This document shows positions 43,454-51,015 of a DNA stretch of 64,000 nt, one piece after another. The notes beneath the pieces were generated by a model. That model saw nothing but the letters and a program-made list of their open reading frames with translations, was not told the DNA's origin and ran no database searches. This stretch comes from Sediminibacterium roseum. Its GTDB lineage: Bacteria > Bacteroidota > Bacteroidia > Chitinophagales > Chitinophagaceae. Every line of letters starts with the position of its first letter. Within the stretch, counting starts at the first letter, position 1. The translations under genes were made by a program, and so were the position numbers. The DNA is taken from the NCBI RefSeq assembly GCF_009939005.1, contig NZ_JAACJS010000015.1:684325-748324 (forward strand). The letters run 5' to 3'.

Positions 43454-45037
43454 ATGGCAACACCTAAGGGATTCGCGAGAGCGATCATCGTTATAACCAC
43501 GGTCACCGCAGCGGTGATGGAGCTGATCGACACATCCATTGTGAATGTGGCGCTGAGCGATATGAGTGGCAGCCTGGGCGTGAATATTGAAGACATCAGT
43601 TGGGTGATCACCTCCTATGCGATCGCCAATGTGATCATCATTCCACTCACGGGTTTCCTCGCTGAATATTTCGGAAGAAAAAACTATTACATCGTTTCGA
43701 TGATCATCTTCACGGCTGCCTCCTATATGTGCGGGCAATCCAGCAGCCTTGTGGAGATCATCATCTGGCGCTTTATACAGGGTGTGGGGGGCGGCGCTTT
43801 GCTGTCTACCTCGCAGGCGATCCTGTTTGATGCATTCGAACCCAAAGACAGGCCCATCGCATCCGGATTGTTTGGGATGGGTATCGTGCTGGGGCCAACG
43901 CTGGGGCCAACACTCGGGGGCTACATCATCGATCACGCTTCCTGGCCATTGATCTTTATGATAAATATACCGATCGGTATTATCGCCACTTTTTTATCGT
44001 TCACCTTCATCAGCAAAAAAGAGGGCGAAGGCAAAAAGAAGAAAGACATCAAGATCGATTACACCGGTATTTTATTACTGATGGTAGGCATCGGCTGTTT
44101 GCAATACGTATTGGAAAGAGGCGAAGCGGAAGACTGGTTCAGCAGCAATGTGATCCAGATCACTTCGGTTCTCGCATTCATTGGAATGGCCGGTTTTATC
44201 TGGTATGAGCTGAAGATAAAAAACCCCGCAGTTAATTTAAGGGTGCTCGGCAACCGCAACCTGGCGTTCACCACCATCTTCACTTTTGTGGTAGGTGTGG
44301 GTTTGTTCACCTCGGTTTTTGTGTTCCCGGTACTGGCGCAGCGAACGCTGGGTTTCACTGCGTATGAAACGGGGTTGACACTGCTTGCTCCAACACTGAT
44401 CACGGTATTGATGATGCCCATCATCGGTAAGCTGATGAGCAAAGGTGTGTCGCCCATACCGTTTGTGGTAGTGGGTTTTCTTTTGTTTGCCGGGTACTCT
44501 TGGATGAGTGCGGGTGTGAGCCCGGATGTGGGCAAATGGGATTTCTTTGTTCCACTCGCCCTGCGCGCGGTGGGCATCAGCATGGTGCAGTTGCCGTTGA
44601 TCAACCAGGCGGTTGCGGGATTGCAGCCGAAAGATTATGCATCGGGCATTGCCCTGAACAATATGATCAGGCAATTGGGTGGTGCATTTGGTATTGCGCT
44701 GGCGAACAACTACATCGCGCACCAATATGCACAACACCGGATAGACCTGGTTACAAAAGTTACCGGTGAATCACAAATGTTCCTGGAACGAAGCAACACG
44801 ATCACACAGGGCATCATTGCGAGGTCGGGAGATGTGGCAGGCGCCTCTACAAAAGCGCTGGCAACGATCAACAATATTGTAGACAGGCAGGCATACTATC
44901 TATCCTACCTCGATACGTTCCGGTTGATCACCATCTTTTTTATCCTGGTGATACCGCTGGTTGGGTTTCTCAGGGTAAAAAAGAAATCGAAACAGGAAGT
45001 GGCTGCAGCGATGAAGGCCGCCGCGGATTCGCATTAG
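43454..45037 (+). CDS. DHA2-family multidrug transporter (EmrB/QacA-like, 14 TM)
   Basis: A 527-residue major-facilitator protein with about 14 membrane segments. It has the DHA2 motif A/C signatures: DTSIVNVALSDMSGSLG (about 23-39), WVITSYAIANVIIIPLTGFLAEYFGRKNYY (about 48-77), and VGGGALLSTSQAILFDAF (about 113-130). These proteins expel lipophilic drugs or bile-salt-like molecules in exchange for protons. Together with the adaptor and TolC it makes a tripartite pump. The substrate is unknown. Confidence 0.93.
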   Translation: MATPKGFARAIIVITTVTAAVMELIDTSIVNVALSDMSGSLGVNIEDISWVITSYAIANVIIIPLTGFLAEYFGRKNYYIVSMIIFTAASYMCGQSSSLVEIIIWRFIQGVGGGALLSTSQAILFDAFEPKDRPIASGLFGMGIVLGPTLGPTLGGYIIDHASWPLIFMINIPIGIIATFLSFTFISKKEGEGKKKKDIKIDYTGILLLMVGIGCLQYVLERGEAEDWFSSNVIQITSVLAFIGMAGFIWYELKIKNPAVNLRVLGNRNLAFTTIFTFVVGVGLFTSVFVFPVLAQRTLGFTAYETGLTLLAPTLITVLMMPIIGKLMSKGVSPIPFVVVGFLLFAGYSWMSAGVSPDVGKWDFFVPLALRAVGISMVQLPLINQAVAGLQPKDYASGIALNNMIRQLGGAFGIALANNYIAHQYAQHRIDLVTKVTGESQMFLERSNTITQGIIARSGDVAGASTKALATINNIVDRQAYYLSYLDTFRLITIFFILVIPLVGFLRVKKKSKQEVAAAMKAAADSH

Positions 45038-45080
45038 ATTTAAAAGTTATTGAATTTCTATACAGCAGAATTTATATAAA

Positions 45081-46361
45081 ATGAAAAAGATACTGATCAC
45101 AATGTTTACACTCGCAACCGCGGTACTCGCCGATGCGCAGGTGAATGTTAACAACGAACTGAAATCATTGATCGGGCAGTCGTTCAGCTATTTCCCCAAA
45201 GTAAAAGAAGTGGAAAACACGATCACCACCGCGCAGGAAAAACTGGCGCTGACACAACTGAACAAATCGCCGGATATTACCGGCGATGCATCGTATGCTT
45301 TTGTACAGCCTAAAATTGTGGTGCCCATCAATGGAACCGATATCCAGTTTGCGCCGGTGCACAATTTCAACGGTGCGGTGAATGCCACTTACCCGTTGTT
45401 TGATTTTGGAAGGTTACAGGCAAACATCAACCGTTCAAAAGACGACCTCGCGTATGCAAAGCACAATGTTGAATACGTAAAAGCCCAGCTCGCCTACCAG
45501 GTGGCAACGGTATATTACAATATCGTTTATCTGAAGAAAGCGATGGGTATACAGGACAGCGTACTCAATTTTCTGAACGAGAACAAAAAGATCGTGGAGA
45601 GCCAGTTGAAAAACGGAACGGCCTTGAAGATAGACCTGCTCAACATACAAGCCTCTATCGACAATGAAGAAAACAGGAAGGTTGACCTGCAGAACAATCT
45701 CCAGAAACAACTCAACCTGCTGGAATATACCACGGGTACAAAACAAAGCACGGGAAAGAGTTTTGATTTCGACATCAATCTCACCGACGCCAACAGCGCA
45801 CTGGGTACGGCGCAGACAAGCAATCTTGATTTTGTGCTGGCCAAAGACAGGATCAAACAGGCGCAGAGCGATCTTGAGATCACAAAGCTTGCCGATAAGC
45901 CAACGGTAGGGCTGAAAGGAGCCGCGGGCATCAAGAACGGGTACCTGCCCTATATTTCAGACATGCGTTTCAATTACACGGCGGGAGTGGCATTGTCTAT
46001 CCCCATTTACAATGGCGGCAAGAACAAACAGCAGCAGAAACTGCAGCGCAACATCATCAAACAAAACGAACTGGCGGTAGAAACATTGAGCAGCACTTAT
46101 AAAAAAGACATTGAGCAGGCGCTTACAGATATCGCCACCAACCTTGACAGGATCAAGAACACACAGGGCCAGACGGAACAGGCGCAAAGCGCACAGGTGC
46201 TTGCCACCAACCGTTTGAAAAGCGGAACGGGAACGAACCTGGAGATCACCAATGCAAGTACGAACGTGCAGCGTGCGGCGCTTACAAAATTGCAGTACGA
46301 GTACCAATTGTGTTTGGCGAAATTGGAATTGACCAGGTTGATCGGCTACCAGTATTGGTAA
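45081..46361 (+). CDS. TolC-family outer-membrane efflux channel
   Basis: A 426-residue OMF. Signal peptide (MKKILITMFTLATAVLADAQ) followed by two repeated halves, each with beta strands and long helices. Examples are PLFDFGRLQANINRSKDDLAYAKHNVEYVKAQLAYQVATVYYNIVYLKKA (about 108-157) and the second half SIPIYNGGKNKQQQKLQRNII (about 310-330), with NRLKSGTGTNLEITNAS near the end. It is the last gene of the operon, closed by a terminator. Confidence 0.92.
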   Translation: MKKILITMFTLATAVLADAQVNVNNELKSLIGQSFSYFPKVKEVENTITTAQEKLALTQLNKSPDITGDASYAFVQPKIVVPINGTDIQFAPVHNFNGAVNATYPLFDFGRLQANINRSKDDLAYAKHNVEYVKAQLAYQVATVYYNIVYLKKAMGIQDSVLNFLNENKKIVESQLKNGTALKIDLLNIQASIDNEENRKVDLQNNLQKQLNLLEYTTGTKQSTGKSFDFDINLTDANSALGTAQTSNLDFVLAKDRIKQAQSDLEITKLADKPTVGLKGAAGIKNGYLPYISDMRFNYTAGVALSIPIYNGGKNKQQQKLQRNIIKQNELAVETLSSTYKKDIEQALTDIATNLDRIKNTQGQTEQAQSAQVLATNRLKSGTGTNLEITNASTNVQRAALTKLQYEYQLCLAKLELTRLIGYQYW

Positions 46362-46386
46362 TGGGAAAAAATACAGTCAATTTGAG

Positions 46387-46412
46387 AAGCGGATCTGTTT
46401 GATCCGCTTTTT
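46387..46412 (+). terminator. Terminator of the efflux operon
   Basis: Stem AAGCGGATC / GATCCGCTT (46387-46395 with 46401-46409), loop TGTTT, followed by a T-run to 46412, starting 26 bases after the tolC-like stop. Confidence 0.85.
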
Positions 46413-46444
46413 GTTTGCACAAGTTGCTGCGCAGGAAAACGGCA

Positions 46445-46825
46445 TCAGTTTGCTTCAAACCATACGGGTGTTTCATTATCCGCATCCGCATTGTAGTTGA
46501 TGAAAAGCTCTTCGCCCTTCGCAACCGGCCTTACGGTTCGTATCGTGATGAGCTGCGATTCATAATCCATATCGTACTCGCAATTGGAATGATAGGAATG
46601 ATTGTAAATAGACACATATCCCAATGCAACGCAGGCGCCGCCGGCGTCGTCCCATTCAAAAATATAATTGTAAAGACTTGTTGTTTCAACGGCTGCCCTT
46701 TCATCCTTGCTCAGCACGAGCACGGGCGCTATTTCTATAACGGTACCTTTTGGTATGGGTTCGGAAGTGTAAACACCCCTGCCACGAAAATCGGATGGGG
46801 CAATGAATAAAACGGGGAGGATCAT
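46445..46825 (-). CDS. SET-domain protein
   Basis: A 126-residue protein that is almost entirely a SET domain. It shows FRGRGVYTSEPIPKGTVIEIAPVLVL (N-terminal, AdoMet side), LGYVSIYNHSYHSNCEY (the pseudoknot NHS motif) and RPVAKGEELFINYN (the G-E-E-L-x-x-x-Y motif). SET proteins methylate lysines, classically on histones; bacterial targets are mostly unknown. I chose ATG 46825; an earlier ATG at 46915 adds a poorly conserved extension through a repeat-like intergenic tract. It converges on the efflux operon. Confidence 0.87.
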   Translation of the reverse strand: MILPVLFIAPSDFRGRGVYTSEPIPKGTVIEIAPVLVLSKDERAAVETTSLYNYIFEWDDAGGACVALGYVSIYNHSYHSNCEYDMDYESQLITIRTVRPVAKGEELFINYNADADNETPVWFEAN

Positions 46826-46828
46826 AAG

Positions 46829-46870
46829 CGAACATCGATATTGAACACCGAATATCGAATTTGAATATGG
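46829..46870. repeat. Intergenic word repeat (CGAACATCGAT / CGAATATCGAAT)
   Basis: A 40-base run made of near-copies of an 11-base word around GAACATCGA, GAACACCGA and GAATATCGA. Such tracts are common between Bacteroidota genes. It lies just upstream of the SET gene start. Confidence 0.4.
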
Positions 46871-46964
46871 AAAACGGAAGAAATATTGCGGGAGCCTTTT
46901 TTCAGGAGGGTACAAGGCAATAAATGCACCACTAATTCCTGGCCGTTAATTAACAATTACTGAT

Positions 46965-46972
46965 TAAATTTG
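46965..46972 (+). promoter_or_regulatory. -7 promoter box TAAATTTG before mgtE
   Basis: Exact TAnnTTTG match, four bases before the mgtE ATG (46977), which again predicts a leaderless transcript. No -33 TTTG seen. Confidence 0.55.
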
Positions 46973-46976
46973 CGCC

Positions 46977-48368
46977 ATGTCACTCGATATCGATCAACCC
47001 AACATATTCGAGCAGTTTGAGCAACTGATAGCGCAGGAAGATAAACTGGAGATCCGGGAGTTCCTGGACGACCAGAATATAAGCGACGTGGCAGACCTCA
47101 TCAATGAATACCCTGATTACGAAGCCCAGATCATTGCCAATATGGCGATACACCGTGCGGCCAGTGTTTTCAAGATCCTTGATATTGCGCAGCAGCGCGA
47201 TATTGTAAAAGAGCTCCCCTCTTCCAAAACAGCGGAACTGCTGAATGAGTTGCCGGCCGATGACCGTACCGACTTCCTGGAAGAATTACCGAAAGCAGCG
47301 ATACGCGACCTGATCAAGCTGCTTGATCCCGAAGAACGAAAGATCACACTCTCCCTGCTTGGATACCCGGAAGACAGCGTTGGCCGTTTGATGACGCCCG
47401 ATTATGTTTATGTGTACCTGCACAATACCGTGAGTGATGTTTTTGAGACCATCCGGAAACATGCCAAGAACAGTGAGACCATTGATGTGATCTACGTGAT
47501 AGACCAGTATGGCCAGTTGATAGACGACATCAGGATCCGCGATGTGATCCTTGCTTCACCGGAAAAAAGAATCGACGAGATCATCGATGGCCGTTATGTT
47601 TCGCTCAATGTAAACGACGACCAGGAACATGCGAGCCAGGTTTTTAAAATGAACAACCGCGTGGCCTTGCCGGTTGTAGACGACAACAACATACTGCTGG
47701 GTATCGTTACCATCGATGACATGTTGTGGGTTGCGAACGAAGAGTTCAGTGAAGACATGCAGAAGATGGGAGGTACCGAGGCATTGAACGAGCCTTACCT
47801 TGACATTCCGCTTGTAAAATTATTCCGCAAGCGCATCGGCTGGCTGGTGGTGTTGTTCCTGGGCGAAATGCTCACTGCAACTGCGATGGGTTATTTCGAA
47901 CACGATATTGCCAAGGCGGTGGTGCTGGCATTGTTTGTACCGTTGATCATTTCAAGCGGTGGCAACAGCGGTTCGCAGGCGTCTACCCTGATCATCCAGG
48001 CGATGGCCGTTGGCGAGATCACCATTGCCGACTGGTGGCGCGTACTGCGCAGGGAGATCAGCAGCGGACTCTTGCTGGGACTTGTACTCGGGTTCATCGG
48101 TTTTATCCGCGTGGTGGTATGGCATTCCGTTGCGCCGGAGATGTATGGCCCCTACTGGATGCGGATCGCGGGCACGGTGGGCTTTTCACTGGTGGGAGTT
48201 GTATTGTGGGGAACGCTGTCGGGTTCCATGCTTCCCATCCTCCTCAAAAAACTCGGCGCCGATCCCGCAGTTTCTTCCGCGCCGTTTGTGGCCACACTGG
48301 TTGATGTAACCGGGTTGATCATCTATTTTAGTTTTGCGTATTTGTTCCTGTCGGGATTTCTTTTGTAA
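46977..48368 (+). CDS. mgtE: MgtE magnesium transporter
   Basis: A 463-residue inner-membrane Mg channel. It has the N-terminal helical domain (about 1-135, ELPSSKTAELLNELPADDRTDFLEELP), a CBS pair (about 140-255, YGQLIDDIRIRDVI and VVDDNNILLGIVTIDDML), and five membrane helices (about 285-463). The channel signature GGNSGSQASTLIIQAMAVGEI (about 328-348) is present. The final stretch PFVATLVDVTGLIIYF (about 438-453) holds the Asp that selects Mg. The N and CBS domains sense cytosolic Mg. Confidence 0.95.
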   Translation: MSLDIDQPNIFEQFEQLIAQEDKLEIREFLDDQNISDVADLINEYPDYEAQIIANMAIHRAASVFKILDIAQQRDIVKELPSSKTAELLNELPADDRTDFLEELPKAAIRDLIKLLDPEERKITLSLLGYPEDSVGRLMTPDYVYVYLHNTVSDVFETIRKHAKNSETIDVIYVIDQYGQLIDDIRIRDVILASPEKRIDEIIDGRYVSLNVNDDQEHASQVFKMNNRVALPVVDDNNILLGIVTIDDMLWVANEEFSEDMQKMGGTEALNEPYLDIPLVKLFRKRIGWLVVLFLGEMLTATAMGYFEHDIAKAVVLALFVPLIISSGGNSGSQASTLIIQAMAVGEITIADWWRVLRREISSGLLLGLVLGFIGFIRVVVWHSVAPEMYGPYWMRIAGTVGFSLVGVVLWGTLSGSMLPILLKKLGADPAVSSAPFVATLVDVTGLIIYFSFAYLFLSGFLL

Positions 48369-48447
48369 GCAGTTATTTTACTTGTTGCCGATCGAAGACT
48401 TTGGCCTTGGCCGTTGTTGTTCGCTGACCAACAACAACAATTAAAGA

Positions 48448-49047
48448 TCAAAGCCGCGCATACAACCGTTCCTTCACCCCACCCTCCCATTCATCTTTCA
48501 AAATGCTCAGCACAATACTGTCGCGTCTTCCGCCATCTGCTTTAATCGTATTGCTGCGCAGTACCCCTTCAACCGTGCAACCGATGCTTTTCATAGCGGC
48601 GATGCTTCTTTGGTTGTTGTTATCCGCCCGGAACTCTACACGTTCGAATCCGCCCTGTTCGAAGGCAAATTGCAGTAAAAGGTATTTACAATGCTTGTTA
48701 AGGCCCGTTCCCTGGAATTTTTTTCCGTACCAGGTATAACCAAGCTGCAAAGTTTTTTGAGAAAGTTGAATATCGTAGAAACGCGTACTTCCTGCAAATT
48801 CCTGCGTGCGCTTGTCGAACACGATAAATGGATACTCCTTTGCATCTTTACGGCCCTGTAATGCAGTGCGAATATAGTTTCTGAGGTTTTCTTCACCCGC
48901 TACCCTAACCAGCGAGAACTTCCAGATCTCCGGTTCATTCAATGAAAATAACAGCAGATTATTGCAGTCTTCTTCGGTCAAAGGACGCAATAAAACGCAA
49001 TCATCTTCCAACACATATTCTGCCGAAGGGTCGAATTGATCTTTCAT
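48448..49047 (-). CDS. GNAT-family acetyltransferase (RimL-like)
   Basis: A 199-residue acetyltransferase. It shows ECVLLRPLTEEDC-like N-terminal strand (VLEDDCVLLRPLTEEDCNNL), GYTWYGKKFQGTGLNKHCKYLLLQFAFE (acetyl-CoA loop, about 108-135) and ADNNNQRSIAAMKSIGCTVEGVLR (about 143-166). This arrangement is shared by RimJ/RimL and other GNATs that modify small molecules or proteins. A TTG at 49053 in frame is a poor start; ATG 49047 is used. It faces glmS divergently. Confidence 0.85.
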   Translation of the reverse strand: MKDQFDPSAEYVLEDDCVLLRPLTEEDCNNLLLFSLNEPEIWKFSLVRVAGEENLRNYIRTALQGRKDAKEYPFIVFDKRTQEFAGSTRFYDIQLSQKTLQLGYTWYGKKFQGTGLNKHCKYLLLQFAFEQGGFERVEFRADNNNQRSIAAMKSIGCTVEGVLRSNTIKADGGRRDSIVLSILKDEWEGGVKERLYARL

Positions 49048-49149
49048 TTTCAAAAATTATAATTTTAAAAGCTGTTTGCGCGTTTAATACCACGGCGGTT
49101 TTACGCAAATTAATTTAATCTTGCAGTTTATTCAACTTATCAAAATACT

Positions 49150-50988
49150 ATGTGCGGAATTGTAGGTTATACAGGCCCAAGGGAAGCGTTCCCGGTGGTC
49201 ATCAAAGGGCTCAAGCGTTTGGAATACCGCGGTTACGACAGCTCCGGTGTTGCCTTGTTGAACGACGGCAAACTCAATGTGTTCAAGAAGAAGGGAAAAG
49301 TGAGTGAGCTGGAGGAGCATGTGATCGGTAAGGATCTTCATTCGCATATCGGCATCGGGCATACACGATGGGCGACGCATGGGGAGCCGAGCGACCGCAA
49401 TGCACACCCGCATCAATCGCAGAGTGGAGCGCTTGCGATGATACACAATGGCATCATCGAGAACTATACGCAGCTCAAACAGGAACTTACTTCTAAAGGC
49501 TACACCTTTAACAGCGATACGGATACGGAAGTGTTGCTGAATTTTATCGAAGACATCAAGATCAACAACAACTGCAGCGTAGAAGAAGCGTTGCGCATTG
49601 CCTTGAAACGTGTAGTGGGCGCCTATTGTATTTTGCTGATCTCCGCCGATGATCCCGAAACCATTATAGCGGCTCGCAAGGGTAGCCCGCTGGTGATCGG
49701 CATTGGCAAAGGCGAGCATTTCCTGGCAAGCGATGCTTCTCCCATTATCGAATACACCAAAGAAGTGGTGTATGTAAACGACTACGAAATCGCCATCGTA
49801 AAACCCGATGAACTGATCTTAAAGAATCTCGGCAACGAAAAACAAACACCCTTCATCACCCGGCTCGATATGGAACTGGCGCGGATCGAGAAAGGCGGTT
49901 ACGATCATTTCATGCTGAAAGAGATCCACGAACAGCCGGATACCATTTTTGATTGCCTGCGCGGAAGATTGCTTGCGCAAAGCGGGCAGATCATGATGAG
50001 TGGTGTGGAGAACCATCTGGACGCATTCATCAACGCACCGCGCATCATCATTGTTGCCTGCGGAACGAGCTGGCATGCAGGACTGGTTGCTGAATACCTG
50101 ATCGAGGAATTGTGCCGCATCCCGGTTGAGGTTGAGTACGCGTCTGAGTTCCGCTACCGCAACCCGGTGGTGCACAAAGGAGATGTGATCATCGCCATCT
50201 CCCAAAGCGGGGAAACCGCAGACACGCTGGTGGCCCTCGAAAGCGCGAAGGAAAACGGCGCCTTTATCTTCGGCGTGGTGAATGCCGTTGGCAGCAGTAT
50301 TTCGAGGCTGAGTCATGCAGGCGCCTACACACACTCCGGACCAGAGATCGGTGTTGCCAGCACCAAGGCATTTACAGGCCAGTTGGCCGTACTTACCATG
50401 ATGGCGCTCAAGATCGGTTTTGCAAAAGGAACGATCGACGAAACGCGTTACCAGCATTTATTGGTTGAGCTGGAAGCTGTTCCGGAAAAAGTAAAAGAGA
50501 TCCTGAAAGACACATCCGCCATCGAACGCATTGCAAAAAAATACAAAGACGCTTCCGATTTTCTTTTCCTGGGCCGGGGATACAATTTCCCCATCGCGCT
50601 CGAGGGCGCATTAAAGCTGAAAGAGATTTCTTACATACACGCAGAAGGATACCCTGCCGCAGAAATGAAACACGGGCCGATCGCCCTGGTAGACGACCAG
50701 TTGCCGGTTGTGTTTGTGGCAACAAAAGATTCCTATTACCAGAAGATCGTTTCAAACGTACAGGAGATCAAGGCACGCAAGGGAAAAGTGATCTGTGTTG
50801 CCACGGCAGGCGATGATGTGATCCCAGGAATGGCAGACGATGTAATGCTGGTGCCCGATGCCGATGAGGCCATCGCACCCTTGCTGAGCGTTATTCCTTT
50901 ACAATTGCTGAGTTATTATGTTGGCCTGGCAAAAGGGCTTGATGTTGACAAACCACGCAACCTGGCCAAAAGCGTAACCGTTGAATAA
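49150..50988 (+). CDS. glmS: GlmS, glutamine-fructose-6-phosphate aminotransferase
   Basis: A 612-residue enzyme making glucosamine 6-phosphate for cell wall and LPS. The N-terminal glutaminase starts at the catalytic Cys (residue 2 after Met) in MCGIVGYTG. The sugar isomerase half has two SIS domains with CGTSWHAG (about 300-307) and SQSGETADT (about 350-358), and the C-terminus ends in the conserved KPRNLAKSVTVE. A DUF4954 protein follows 27 bases later. I see no glmS ribozyme upstream. Confidence 0.96.
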   Translation: MCGIVGYTGPREAFPVVIKGLKRLEYRGYDSSGVALLNDGKLNVFKKKGKVSELEEHVIGKDLHSHIGIGHTRWATHGEPSDRNAHPHQSQSGALAMIHNGIIENYTQLKQELTSKGYTFNSDTDTEVLLNFIEDIKINNNCSVEEALRIALKRVVGAYCILLISADDPETIIAARKGSPLVIGIGKGEHFLASDASPIIEYTKEVVYVNDYEIAIVKPDELILKNLGNEKQTPFITRLDMELARIEKGGYDHFMLKEIHEQPDTIFDCLRGRLLAQSGQIMMSGVENHLDAFINAPRIIIVACGTSWHAGLVAEYLIEELCRIPVEVEYASEFRYRNPVVHKGDVIIAISQSGETADTLVALESAKENGAFIFGVVNAVGSSISRLSHAGAYTHSGPEIGVASTKAFTGQLAVLTMMALKIGFAKGTIDETRYQHLLVELEAVPEKVKEILKDTSAIERIAKKYKDASDFLFLGRGYNFPIALEGALKLKEISYIHAEGYPAAEMKHGPIALVDDQLPVVFVATKDSYYQKIVSNVQEIKARKGKVICVATAGDDVIPGMADDVMLVPDADEAIAPLLSVIPLQLLSYYVGLAKGLDVDKPRNLAKSVTVE

Positions 50989-51015
50989 ACGTTTAAACGG
51001 CTAAAAAAAATACAG

